Below are positions 45,579-56,421 of a stretch of 64,000 nt of DNA, one piece after another. Below the pieces are notes generated by a model. It had not been told where the DNA came from, did not search any database, and worked only from the letters and a program-made list of their open reading frames with translations. Position 1 is the stretch's first letter, and each line of letters begins with the position of its first letter. The position numbers were made by a program, and so were the translations under genes. The stretch is from Nitratidesulfovibrio sp. SRB-5 (GTDB lineage: Bacteria > Desulfobacterota > Desulfovibrionia > Desulfovibrionales > Desulfovibrionaceae), in contig NZ_JAIOTY010000001.1 of NCBI RefSeq assembly GCF_019931275.1, positions 310,001 through 374,000 of the forward strand. The letters are read 5' to 3'.

Positions 45579-46081
45579 TCCAGACCCGGCTTGGCCGCCA
45601 GAGTGTGGCGCTGGACAAGGTGCTGTATTTTCCCCGGGGCCTCATGGGCTTCGAGGACAAGCACGAGTTCACGCTGCTGCAACTGCGCGAGGGCGCGCCC
45701 TTCCTCATCCTGCAAAGCATGGACGACCCGCGTCTGGGCTTGCTGGTGGGCGACCCGTACAGCTTCATCGAGGACTACCCCATCCGCATCGGCGATGCGG
45801 AGCAGAAGCTGTTGCGGCTGCGCACCATCCGGCAGGTGGCCGTGCTGGTCACCGTGTCCATTCCGCCGGGGCACCCCGAAAAGACGGCGCTGAACCTTAC
45901 CGGTCCCATCCTGATCAACCACGAGGCCCGACTGGGCCTGCAGGTGCCCCAGACCGACGGGCGCTTTCCCTCGCAGTACTACCTGCACGAGCAGGGCAAG
46001 TGCCCGGCGGAACGTGGGCAGGACGCGGATGGGGGGACGGCGGGAGCCGGGACCGGGAACGGCGAAGGACCGGAATCCTGA
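45554..46081 (+). CDS. fliW: Flagellar assembly factor FliW (CsrA antagonist)
   Basis: The protein is 175 residues. The conserved core is [52 protein letters not shown] and [19 protein letters not shown]. FliW binds CsrA and releases it when flagellin is exported, a partner switch coordinating filament synthesis. The C-terminal 35 residues are a Gly/Ala/Asp tail. It overlaps csrA by 25 bases and ends the flagellar run before a strong terminator. Confidence 0.95.
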
Positions 46082-46107
46082 GGCGTGGCGGACGGCGGGG
46101 CGTAGGC

Positions 46108-46170
46108 CCGGTTGCCCCGGCTGACCCGGTTGGCCCGGTTGCTCCGGTTGCTCCGGTTGCTCCGGACCGT
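46108..46170 (+). repeat. Nine-base tandem repeat after fliW
   Basis: Imperfect copies of CCCGGTTGC followed by three exact copies of GGTTGCTCC. Noncoding, between the fliW stop and the terminator. Confidence 0.7.
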
Positions 46171-46186
46171 TGGACGAAACACATGC

Positions 46187-46227
46187 ATGCGAAAGGGCGG
46201 CCCCTGATGGGGGCCGCCCTTTCGCAT
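46187..46227. terminator. Bidirectional terminator between fliW and the sigma-54 activator
   Basis: ATGCGAAAGGGCGGCCCC pairs with GGGGCCGCCCTTTCGCAT around a small loop, between convergent genes. The stem is very strong; the A/T-rich inner pairs give modest T-tracts both ways. Confidence 0.8.
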
Positions 46228-46297
46228 GGTGACGACAAACCCGGCGGCGCCACGGACTCCCGAAATGCCCGCGTGGCCGGTGGAGGATGCGGACCCG

Positions 46298-48064
<1,767 letters not shown>

Positions 48065-48302
48065 GCCGGATGTGTTGCAAGGATGGTTCCGCCGTGGCGG
48101 AACGCCCGCGTGCCAGGAATCAGAGAACGATTTCAGATTGTTGCGCTTGCGGGTCTTTGGAAAGCGCAAAGTGCGCGCAAGTGTGTTTTGACAATAAACG
48201 GAAAAAACATGCGCCGGAAATGCCATTTTTGAAAAAGTGACATTCCCGGCGCGTTGCTATGCTGGGTGCGGAACCGTTGGCCGGAGGGCACACGCCGCAG
48301 GC

Positions 48303-48622
48303 GGCGTCATCAACCAAGCCACCGAGGGCGTCATCAACCAAGACGCCGTGGCGTCATCAACCAAGACGCCGTGGGCGTCATGAGCCAAGCCGCCGTGGGC
48401 GTCATGAGCCAAGCCGCCGTGGGCGTCATGAGCCAAGCCGCCGTGGGCGTCATGAGCCAAGCCGCCGTGGGCGTCATGAGCCAAGCCGCCGTGGGCGTCA
48501 TGAGCCAAGCCGCCGTGGGCGTCATGAGCCAAGCCGCCGTGGGCGTCATCAACCAAGACGCCGTGGCGTCATCAACCAAGCCGCCGTGGGCGTCATCAAC
48601 CAAGACGCCGTGGGCGTCAGGC
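48303..48622. repeat. 24-bp tandem repeat array upstream of the sigma-54 activator
   Basis: Unit GTGGGCGTCATGAGCCAAGCCGCC is repeated about seven times with near-perfect identity (48375-48548). It is flanked by variant units in which ATGAGCCAAGCC becomes ATCAACCAAGAC. Open reading frames run through on both strands because 24 is a multiple of three, but none has a credible start or homology. The region 48065-48695 holds no recognised gene. Confidence 0.85.
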
Positions 48623-48695
48623 CTCGAAGCGGGAAGTGTCGTCGTCTCCGCCGGGGCCGGGTGTATCGGCTCTGGCGCTCGGGGTGCTCCGGTTT

Positions 48696-51203
48696 TCACG
48701 CAACGTCATTGCGGGTACTGGTGCCGGGTTCGGCGGGTGCCGGGGCAGCCGCCAGCGAGGGCAGCCCTTCGATGGCGCGCACGTGCACGTCCATCTGCGG
48801 GAAGGATATCTCGATGGCGTTCTCTCGGAACAGGCGATCGATGGTCCGGCGCAGGTCGGACGCAGTGGACGCGCCGTGGTTCAGGTCGTCCACCCATACC
48901 CGCAGCACGAAGTCGAGGCTGCTGGGCCCGAAGTCCTGGAACAGCACGTTGGGCGCGGGGTCTTGCATCACCCGCGGATGGTCCGCCGCCGCCTGCTTCA
49001 GCAGGTCGGTCACCTTGTCGATGTCCGATCCGTAGGCCACGCCGATGGCGATGTCGCGGCGCATGCGCATGCTGTTGCGGGTCCAGTTGGTGAGCCGGTT
49101 GGACACGAATTCGGAGTTGGGCACGAAGATCACGGCGTTGTCGAAGGTTTCGACGGTGGTGGAGCGGATGCTGATCTTGCGCACCGTGCCCCACGTCTCG
49201 CCGATCTGGATGATGTCGCCCTCCAGCAGCGAGCGCCCGAAAATGAGGATCAGCCCGCTGAAGAAGTTGTTGAAGATGGTCTGCAACCCGAAGCCCAGCC
49301 CAACGCTGAGGCCACCGGCGATGACCGTGAGGCTGGTCAGGCTGACGCCCAGGGCGTTCAGCACCACCAGGCCGAACAGCGCCCACAGGGCATAGGTCAG
49401 CCCGGTCTGCAACGGCGGGATCACCCCGCGCTCCACGCGGGGCAGGCGCGCGGGCAGGTTGTCGAGGAACGACGTGCCCACGGCGATGGCCGAGCGGGTA
49501 AGGTAGAACAGCAGCACCAGACCCAGCACCCGCAACGAGTTGAACGACACCGACCCCACGTTGACGTTCAGTTCCAGCGCCTGGCGCATCATGTACGGGC
49601 CGCCGGGGAAGGCGGACAGCCACGGCAGCAGGGTGGCGGCGGCCACCACCCACATGGCGGGGGCGCCAAGGCCCAGCACCAGGCCGCGCAGCAGGGCGCG
49701 CATGCCCTTTTCCGGCAGGCGTTCCGCCAGCAGGGTCACAAGGGCCACCAGCACCGCCCCCAGTTGCAGGGCCACGGCCACGGCCAGCCCCACCAGGAAG
49801 AACGGGATGGCCAGCCGCGCCCAGCCGAACACCGCCGCCAGCAGCGAAATGATGCACAGCGCGGGTTCGCAGGCCAGCAGCACCTTTTCCAGCAGGGGCA
49901 GCACACGGGGCCTGCCGCGCCGGGCGCGCACGGCCAGCACCGCCACCATGCACAGCGCCCACAGCGGGGCCAGCAGCACGGCGGGCGGGTTCAGGAACAG
50001 CAGCAGCACCCCGATGGCCGCCGGTGCGAACAGCAACGACAGGGGCGAGCGCTGCGGCACACCGGCAAGACCGGCGGCGCGCAGGCTCCATACCAGGGTC
50101 AGCTCGCCCCACAGCAGCAGAAGGTGCGCGGGCACCACCACGGCCCGGTACACCTCGCCGCCGCGCGTCCATGAGGCGAAGTGCAGGGCAATGCCCACGG
50201 CGATCCACGGCCAGCTGCGCGCGGCCACATTGCGGCAGCTGTCGGCCCAGCCGCCCGGCAACCGGCAGCCGCGCTGCAATGCCAGCCTGCCCAGCAGGAA
50301 CAGTGGCACGGCCAGAAAGGCAAAGCGCAGCAGCAGCGCGCCCCAGTCACGGGTGGACTGCGGGAACTCGGTGGCCAGTCGAATCTCGGTGGTGTCCGAC
50401 CAGGCGGCCAGGTTGGCGGGCAACGACAGCCATACGCCAAGGTCCATCAGCGAACTGGAGGCCACCAGATAGTAGGTGCGCCACAGCGTGGGCAACTGCG
50501 CGTCGATCTGTTCCAGCGCCTGGGTCAGCTTTGCGCTGACGGCGTGGCCGGGGTCCAGGGCGCGGGCAAGGCGGGTGCGCAGCGTCGTGAGGTTCTTGCG
50601 GCCCTCGTTGAGCTTGGCCAGGTATTCGGACAGATCCTTTGAAAGGTCGCTGGACCGCTCCGTGGCCAGATGCTCGGACAATTCCTTGTCCAGCGCGGTG
50701 AAGTCGTCCAGGCGCTGGCGTACGGCGGCATCGGTGGCCTCCATGGGGGCCAGCCGTCCTTGCAGGGTGCGCTGCACGCCCGCCATCTGGCGGCGGATGG
50801 CGGCCATTTCGCTGGGGTGGTTGCGGCTCAGCTGGTACAGGGCGAACAGGCGCTGGTAGTCGCGCTGCATGGCGGACACCTGGCCGTCGAGCGCCTTCAC
50901 CATGTCCGGCAGGGCCTTGCGCAGGCGGTCGGTTTCTTCCACCAGGGCCGACAGTTCCTGCCCGCGTGTCTGCCAGATGATGTCCATGGCCTGCTGCCCG
51001 TCCGGTGCATCCTGCTGCGTGTCGCCCGGCAGGGCGGCATCGGCGGCCTGCGACGGTGCCTGGGCCGCCAGCGCGGCGCGCGGGGCGGGCAGGCCGGACC
51101 ACGCGGGGGCCAGCCCGGCAAGCGCGGCCAGGCCCAGCAGGGCCAGCAGCATGGTCAGGCGGCGGGGAGAGCGAAGCGGAAGGCGTATGGGGGCATGAAG
51201 CAT
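48696..51203 (-). CDS. Large MscS-family mechanosensitive channel
   Basis: The protein is about 835 residues. It has a signal peptide/N-terminal hydrophobic segment, then a roughly 250-residue periplasmic coiled coil (WQTRGQELSALVEETDRLRKALPDM; DUF3772-like). About eight to ten membrane helices follow, and finally the MscS core. The pore helix VIAGGLSVGLGFGLQTIFNNFFSGLIL and the beta domain GDIIQIGETWGTVRKISIRSTTVET are near residues 600-680. This architecture resembles MscK/YbdG-like large channels protecting against hypo-osmotic shock. Start: MLHAP at 51203 has AGGA at suitable spacing; ATG at 51215 is the alternative. Confidence 0.88.
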   Translation of the reverse strand: MLHAPIRLPLRSPRRLTMLLALLGLAALAGLAPAWSGLPAPRAALAAQAPSQAADAALPGDTQQDAPDGQQAMDIIWQTRGQELSALVEETDRLRKALPDMVKALDGQVSAMQRDYQRLFALYQLSRNHPSEMAAIRRQMAGVQRTLQGRLAPMEATDAAVRQRLDDFTALDKELSEHLATERSSDLSKDLSEYLAKLNEGRKNLTTLRTRLARALDPGHAVSAKLTQALEQIDAQLPTLWRTYYLVASSSLMDLGVWLSLPANLAAWSDTTEIRLATEFPQSTRDWGALLLRFAFLAVPLFLLGRLALQRGCRLPGGWADSCRNVAARSWPWIAVGIALHFASWTRGGEVYRAVVVPAHLLLLWGELTLVWSLRAAGLAGVPQRSPLSLLFAPAAIGVLLLFLNPPAVLLAPLWALCMVAVLAVRARRGRPRVLPLLEKVLLACEPALCIISLLAAVFGWARLAIPFFLVGLAVAVALQLGAVLVALVTLLAERLPEKGMRALLRGLVLGLGAPAMWVVAAATLLPWLSAFPGGPYMMRQALELNVNVGSVSFNSLRVLGLVLLFYLTRSAIAVGTSFLDNLPARLPRVERGVIPPLQTGLTYALWALFGLVVLNALGVSLTSLTVIAGGLSVGLGFGLQTIFNNFFSGLILIFGRSLLEGDIIQIGETWGTVRKISIRSTTVETFDNAVIFVPNSEFVSNRLTNWTRNSMRMRRDIAIGVAYGSDIDKVTDLLKQAAADHPRVMQDPAPNVLFQDFGPSSLDFVLRVWVDDLNHGASTASDLRRTIDRLFRENAIEISFPQMDVHVRAIEGLPSLAAAPAPAEPGTSTRNDVA

Positions 51204-51242
51204 GGTGGTCTGCATCCTGTGGAGTTGCTGTTGGCGGTGCCC

Positions 51243-51335
51243 TGGGGCATGTTCGGCATGGGCTGGCACGGGCTGGCACGGGCTGGCATGAGCCGGCATG
51301 AGCCGGAACGCGTCGGCATGGGCTGGCATGTACGG
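51243..51335. repeat. Ten-base tandem repeats upstream of the MscS gene
   Basis: Imperfect copies of GGCTGGCACG and GGCATGAGCC arranged in tandem in the divergent 417-base gap (51204-51620). Noncoding. Confidence 0.6.
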
Positions 51336-51432
51336 GGCGCAAGGCGGACTTCACCCTATACGCCGCCACGGCGCGTTGTTCAATGTGCGGATGGGCACCC
51401 GCGCCGCGTGGGCTGATTTTTCATCCGAACCG

Positions 51433-51459
51433 CTTGCCCGGTTAGGAAAATTGGGCAAG
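51433..51459. promoter_or_regulatory. Inverted repeat, possible operator upstream of the cytochrome module
   Basis: CTTGCCC and GGGCAAG are exact inverted repeats 13 bases apart, about 160 bases before the first membrane subunit gene. The symmetric arrangement suggests a dimeric regulator site. Unproven. Confidence 0.35.
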
Positions 51460-51620
51460 AATGCAAGTATTCACGTCAGCCCGCCCCACGGGGCACGCGT
51501 TGCGAGCAATGCGTGCCCGGCCCGAGCGGAGGACCGTTCCGGTCCCGCCCGTCCCGCCCGCCCGGTGCAATCGGACGAAAGGCACGGGGCCACGGCTGGC
51601 GAATCCAGGAGGAAACCGGC

Positions 51621-52766
51621 ATGACTCCGGCTTTGCCGCCCGCCGCGCTGGTGCCCGTGCCCGACCCCATACCGGGGCCGTGGGGATGGTTCCAGGCGCT
51701 TCTTCTGCTCACTTTCGTGGTGCACCTGCTGTTCATGAACGTGGTGCTGGGCACGGGTGTGATAACCCTGTTCCGCTCGCTGCGCACGCCGTTCTCGCCC
51801 AACGACCAGATCAACGTGGACATCCGCGAGACGGCGGCCTGGGTGCCGCGCGCCATGGCCCTGGCCGTGAACTTCGGGGTGCCGCCGCTGCTGTTCCTGC
51901 AGGTGCTGTACGGGCAGTTCATCTACCCCAGCTCCATCCTGATGGCCGTGTGGTGGCTGGGGATCGTGGGCTTCGTGATGATGGCCTACTACGGCTTCTA
52001 TCTGTACGGGCTGGGGCACGCCGTGCTCGGCCCGCGCCGCACCCTGGTGGCGGGCATCAGCGTGGCGCTGCTGCTGGTCAACGCCTTCGTGCTCACCAAC
52101 AACGCCACCCTGATGCTGGACCCGGCCCGCTGGACCGGCTACGCCGCCTCGCCGGGCGGCACCCTGCTGAACTGGGGCGAACCTTCGCTCGTGCCGCGCT
52201 ACCTGCACATGGTGGTGGGCGCGGTGGCCGTGGGCGGGTTGTTCATTGCCGGGCGCGCCCGGTTGCTCAAAAAGGCTGGCGGCCCGGTGGCCTCCGGCCC
52301 GCATGGGCCGCAGGACTGGGAGCTGCGCATCACCGAGGGCCTCAAGTGGTTCACCCACGCCACCTACGCCCAGGTCGTGCTGGGCACGTGGTTTCTGCTC
52401 AGCCTGCCCGGCCCCATGACGCGCCTGTTCATGGGCGGACACGGGCTGGCCACCGGCGCCTTCGTGCTGGGGCTGGCGGGCACGGTGCTGGCCCTTGTGG
52501 CCGCACGGCAGCGCCGGGTGTGGCTGGCCACCGGGGCCACGGTGGGCGTCATGTTCCTGATGGCGGCCATGCGCGCCGTGCTGCGCGACGCGTGGCTGGC
52601 CCCGCACCTGAACGCCTCCATGGCCCAGGCGGCGGCGACCCCCGTGGTCCCCCCGATGGTGGGGCAGGACGGCGCTGCGGCGCTGTTCGTGGTGTCGCTG
52701 GTGGCGGGCATAGCCGCCGTATGGTGGCTGGTGGTCATCGCCCGCCGCAGCGGAAAGGAGGCGTAG
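51621..52766 (+). CDS. Cytochrome bd-superfamily-like membrane protein (first subunit)
   Basis: The 381-residue polytopic protein has about eight or nine hydrophobic helices, starting WGWFQALLLLTFVVHLLFMNVVLGTGVITLF with a histidine in the first helix (possible heme ligand). Further histidines are in VPRYLHMVVGAVAVGGLFIAG and LKWFTHATYAQVVLGTWFL. The layout resembles CydA-like subunits lacking the quinol loop. It is followed after three bases by a CydA-like subunit carrying a cytochrome c domain. AGGAGG lies upstream of the ATG. The pair probably forms a membrane quinone/cytochrome c oxidoreductase; whether oxygen is the acceptor is unknown. Confidence 0.65.
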   Translation: MTPALPPAALVPVPDPIPGPWGWFQALLLLTFVVHLLFMNVVLGTGVITLFRSLRTPFSPNDQINVDIRETAAWVPRAMALAVNFGVPPLLFLQVLYGQFIYPSSILMAVWWLGIVGFVMMAYYGFYLYGLGHAVLGPRRTLVAGISVALLLVNAFVLTNNATLMLDPARWTGYAASPGGTLLNWGEPSLVPRYLHMVVGAVAVGGLFIAGRARLLKKAGGPVASGPHGPQDWELRITEGLKWFTHATYAQVVLGTWFLLSLPGPMTRLFMGGHGLATGAFVLGLAGTVLALVAARQRRVWLATGATVGVMFLMAAMRAVLRDAWLAPHLNASMAQAAATPVVPPMVGQDGAAALFVVSLVAGIAAVWWLVVIARRSGKEA

Positions 52767-52769
52767 GCC

Positions 52770-54077
52770 ATGCAGTACCCGGTCTGGCAACTGCCGGTGA
52801 ACGGCGGCCTGCTCATCGCGCTGATTTCGGTCATCCACGTGTTTGTGGCCCAGTTCGCAGTGGGGGGCGGGTTCTTTCTGGTCATGGCCGAACGCAAGGG
52901 CCACGCCGAAGGCAATAACGAGATATTGCAGTGGGTGAAGCGGCACAGCCGGTTCTTCGTGCTGCTCAGCATGGTTTTCGGCGGGGTGACCGGTGTGGGC
53001 ATCTGGCTGATCATCTCGCTGGTCAGCCCGGCGGCCACCTCGCAACTGGTGCACCTGTTCGTGTACGGCTGGGCCACGGAGTGGGTCTTCTTTCTGGGCG
53101 AGATTGCGGCGCTGCTGGTGTACTACTACACCTTCCAGCGCTGCATTTCGGGCCGCATGAGCAAAAAGGACCACATGGCGACGGGCTGGCTGTACGCGCT
53201 GTTCGCCTTCCTGTCGCTGTTCATGATCAACGGCATCATCGGGTTCATGCTCACCCCCGGCGAATGGCTGCGCACCGGCAACTTCTGGGACGGGTTCTTC
53301 AACCCCACCTTCTGGCCCGCGCTGGTGTTCCGCTTTGCCCTGTGCCTGCTGCTTTCCGGCCTGTTCGCCATGATAACGGCCCTGCGCATTCCCCACCCGG
53401 AAACGCGCGAGGCCATGGTCCGCTGGTCGGCCAAGTGGGTGTGCCTGCCGTTCATCGGGCTGCTGCTGGGCGCGGCATGGTACTTTGCGGCGCTGCCCCC
53501 GGCGCAGCAGGCCATGATCCTGCGCCGCACCGACGACATCCGGCCCTTCGCCCTGGCCTGGCCGGTGGTGACGCCGCTGCTGTTCCTGGGCGGGCTGGCC
53601 TTTTTCGTGAAGGCAAGCGGCAGGGCGCGAGCCGTGCTGGCGGGCGTGGTGCTGCTGCTGGGCCTTGCCCAGGTGGGGGCCTTCGAGTGGGTGCGCGAGA
53701 CGGGGCGCCGCCCGTGGGTCATCCACGGCTACATGTACTCCAACGGCATCCGCGCGGCGGACGTGGAGCGCATGCAGCGCGACGGCGCGCTGTCGCTGAC
53801 CGCCTGGGCGGGCGCGCGCCAGGTCACCGACGCCAACCGCCTGGACGTGGGCCGGTTCCTGTGGGCGCAGCAGTGTTCCAGCTGCCACGGCATGGGCAAC
53901 CCCATGCTGGACATGGTGCCGCGCGCGGCCAAACGCGGTGTGGCCGGGCTGGAGGCGCAGCTGGCCGGGCAGGGCAAGCTGCTGCCCTACATGCCGCCCT
54001 TCTGCGGCACCCCGGCGGAGCGCAACGCGCTGGCTGTGTATATTGCGCACGAGGTTGAACGCCGCTTGGCGCGTTAG
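52770..54077 (+). CDS. CydA-like membrane subunit fused to a C-terminal cytochrome c domain
   Basis: The 435-residue protein's first helix reads LIALISVIHVFVAQFAVGGGFFLVMAERKG, with histidine placed like the b595 ligand of CydA. YGWATEWVFFLGEIAALLVYYYTF has the conserved glutamate. TGRRPWVIHGYMYSNGI corresponds to the GRQPW motif of the CydA quinol loop. After the last helix a single monoheme cytochrome c domain carries CSSCHGMGNPM near residue 370 and a possible Met ligand in LPYMPPF. CydA relatives with cytochrome c tails are known in the bd superfamily. The multiheme cytochrome downstream is the likely electron partner. Confidence 0.75.
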   Translation: MQYPVWQLPVNGGLLIALISVIHVFVAQFAVGGGFFLVMAERKGHAEGNNEILQWVKRHSRFFVLLSMVFGGVTGVGIWLIISLVSPAATSQLVHLFVYGWATEWVFFLGEIAALLVYYYTFQRCISGRMSKKDHMATGWLYALFAFLSLFMINGIIGFMLTPGEWLRTGNFWDGFFNPTFWPALVFRFALCLLLSGLFAMITALRIPHPETREAMVRWSAKWVCLPFIGLLLGAAWYFAALPPAQQAMILRRTDDIRPFALAWPVVTPLLFLGGLAFFVKASGRARAVLAGVVLLLGLAQVGAFEWVRETGRRPWVIHGYMYSNGIRAADVERMQRDGALSLTAWAGARQVTDANRLDVGRFLWAQQCSSCHGMGNPMLDMVPRAAKRGVAGLEAQLAGQGKLLPYMPPFCGTPAERNALAVYIAHEVERRLAR

Positions 54078-54135
54078 GCCGTCCGGAATATGCATTTGTG
54101 AGATTTTGGCAGCAACGACGCAGGGAGATGCGACG

Positions 54136-56097
54136 ATGAGCAAGACAGATTCCCGCATGACCGAGAACCTGTTCCGCGTGTGGCTGATCGTGGTGGCCGT
54201 GTTCGCGGTGGGCTTTCTGGGCGCGCAACTGTTCGCGCCGTCCATGCGGCCCGCCGTCAAACCGGCGGGGCCGGGCCAGAATGTTCCCAGCCAGAACGCC
54301 ACGGCTCCGCAGGGCGGGACCGTGGCCGGCACCGGCTATGGACAACTGGTCACCGACGTGCCCCCGTTCGACCCCGGCAAGGCCGGCCACGTGCTGGTGG
54401 CGTGGAGCAGGCAGGGCATGCAGCACGTCACCGACGCGGAACCCGCGTGGACCCTGCTGCCCGCCGGTTCCACCCTGCGGGCGCAACTGGTGCATCGCGG
54501 CCCCGGCCCGCAGGCGGTGACCGCGGGGGTGACCCTGACCTGGCGGCTGGACGGCGAGGCCAAAACCGTCGCCGCGCAGCCCGCCGCCGTGGCCGATTCC
54601 TCGCTCACCCCCGCCGGGCAGGCCGCCACCACGCCCGCCGCGAAACCCGGCGATGGTGCCGCGCAGGTGAAAGCCCCGCAGCTTTCGGGTGAACTGAAGC
54701 TGGTGGAAGGCACCACCCTGTACGAGGCTACGGGCATTCCCGTGCTGCCGTATGACGGAGCAGGGAGCCCCGGTGGTGGAAAGGGCGGGTTCAACCCGTA
54801 CCCCACGGTGACCGTGGAGGCGCGTGATGCCTCCGGCGCGTTGCTGGCCGTCACCCGCTGCGTGCTGCCGGTGTCCACCGAGATGGGCTGCCGCAACTGT
54901 CACGGCGGCGAATGGAAGGTGGGCGGCGTGGCGGGCATTTCCCCGGCCACCGCCGCCGACGTGCTGGAAGTGCACGACCGCATCAACGGCACGGATCTGG
55001 CCAGGCGGGCCAAATCCGGCACCACCGTGGTCTGCCGGAGTTGTCATGAACCGCCGGACAAGTCCAAGGCAGACAAGTCCGAGGCAGACAAGTCCGACGC
55101 AGCCAAGCCGGGCGCAACGCCGTCCGGCAAGCCCGTGCCCCCCAACATGTCCGCCGCCATCCACGGCTGGCACGCCGCCTACATGGGCGGGCGCGGCGCG
55201 GATGCCTGCAATTCCTGCCATCCTTCCGCACCCCAGGGGGCCACCCGGTTCTGGCGCGACTACCACGCGACCAAGGGCCTGGATTGCACCCGCTGCCACG
55301 GGGCCATGGAAGACCATGCCCTGTCCCTGCTGCGCAAGGAGCAGGAGGCGGGCAACCCCGCCGCCGAGCGGCTGATGGCGGCCATCGCCCCCGTGGCGGT
55401 CAAGGATGCGAAAGACATCGCCCCGCGCACCCCGTGGGTGAACCTGCCCGACTGCGCGGGTTGCCACGACTTTGCCGAAAAGCCCAGGTCGGCCACCGCC
55501 AGCGCCTTCAACAAGTGGACCGCCGATGCCGCCGGGCTGTACGCCGAACGCACCGACGACACCACCATGCTGCGCTGCCCGGCCTGCCACGGTGCGCCGC
55601 ACGCGGTGTACCCGGCGCGCAATCCGCTGGGGCGCGACCGCGACAACATTCCCCCCATGCAGTACCAGCAGTACGCCCGCGCCATGGGTGCTTCCGGCAA
55701 CTGCTTCGTCTGCCATGGCGAGACGCCGGAATTCTCGGTGCACCACCCCCTGGTGGAGCGCAAGACGGTCACCGTCACCGTGCCGCAGGGCGCGAAGCTG
55801 GCCAAGCCGCGCGTACCCTTCCCGCACGAGGCGCACACCCCCGCCGTGGATTGCGGCACCTGTCACCACAAGGGCTACGTGGACGGCGGCCCCATGAAGT
55901 GCGCCAGCAAGGACTGCCACGACGTGGTGGTGGACGCCGAAACCGGCACACCCAAGGACCGCGAGAACCCGCGCTACTTCCGCAACGCCTTCCACGGCGA
56001 AGGCCCCAGCTGCAACGCCTGCCACGCCAAGCTGCTGGCGGCGGGCAAGGCGGCGGGGCCCACGGAGTGCCGGGATTGCCACAAGGTCAAGCCGTAA
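54136..56097 (+). CDS. Membrane-anchored undecaheme cytochrome c
   Basis: The 653-residue protein has one N-terminal anchor (FRVWLIVVAVFAVGFLGAQLF) and about 250 residues of Pro/Ala-rich and beta sequence before the first heme. Heme motifs in order: CRNCH, CRSCH, CNSCH, CTRCH, CAGCH, CPACH, CFVCH, CGTCH, CASKDCH (four-residue spacing), CNACH, CRDCH; eleven in total. It should sit on the periplasmic face and wire the cytochrome bd-like pair to soluble cytochromes. A Lys/Ser/Asp repeat (KADKSEADKSDAAK) lies near residue 313. GGGAG precedes the ATG. A strong terminator follows. Confidence 0.85.
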   Translation: MSKTDSRMTENLFRVWLIVVAVFAVGFLGAQLFAPSMRPAVKPAGPGQNVPSQNATAPQGGTVAGTGYGQLVTDVPPFDPGKAGHVLVAWSRQGMQHVTDAEPAWTLLPAGSTLRAQLVHRGPGPQAVTAGVTLTWRLDGEAKTVAAQPAAVADSSLTPAGQAATTPAAKPGDGAAQVKAPQLSGELKLVEGTTLYEATGIPVLPYDGAGSPGGGKGGFNPYPTVTVEARDASGALLAVTRCVLPVSTEMGCRNCHGGEWKVGGVAGISPATAADVLEVHDRINGTDLARRAKSGTTVVCRSCHEPPDKSKADKSEADKSDAAKPGATPSGKPVPPNMSAAIHGWHAAYMGGRGADACNSCHPSAPQGATRFWRDYHATKGLDCTRCHGAMEDHALSLLRKEQEAGNPAAERLMAAIAPVAVKDAKDIAPRTPWVNLPDCAGCHDFAEKPRSATASAFNKWTADAAGLYAERTDDTTMLRCPACHGAPHAVYPARNPLGRDRDNIPPMQYQQYARAMGASGNCFVCHGETPEFSVHHPLVERKTVTVTVPQGAKLAKPRVPFPHEAHTPAVDCGTCHHKGYVDGGPMKCASKDCHDVVVDAETGTPKDRENPRYFRNAFHGEGPSCNACHAKLLAAGKAAGPTECRDCHKVKP

Positions 56098-56186
56098 CCA
56101 TGTCGGGCCGTTGCCTCCTGTCTGGCAGGGGGTGAAACGCCTCGCAATGCCGACGAGGCCCACGGCCTGACCACATCGCACACCAC

Positions 56187-56216
56187 CGGGGCGCGCGGAA
56201 CACACCGCGCGCCCCG
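56187..56216 (+). terminator. Intrinsic terminator of the cytochrome module
   Basis: CGGGGCGCGCGG, loop AACACA, CCGCGCGCCCCG, then TTCGTTT, 90 bases past the undecaheme gene. The rest of the 324-base gap before fdhA holds a possible small symmetric site (TGTCAGGATAGACA at about 56247) and no gene. Confidence 0.75.
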
Positions 56217-56421
56217 TTCGTTTCGGGGCACTTTCCGCGCCATTCTGTCAGGATAGACACATATAGCTGATAACGTGGAAGAAAGTGACTTCCCATATTC
56301 GAGTGGTGTGATATGCAGGACATGCTGGGCGTCTGCTTTCGCGGGGCGGCATGCCGTTTCCCGCCCGCGCCCGGTGCGCACCTTTCGCGCGCAACCCGCA
56401 TCCCTCGTCAGGAGGCACACC

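Noticed and set aside
48254-49093. Plus-strand frame encoding an octapeptide repeat (GVMSQAAV) across the tandem array
   Set aside because: It owes its length to the 24-base period, has no ribosome site, and its second half is antisense to the MscS gene.
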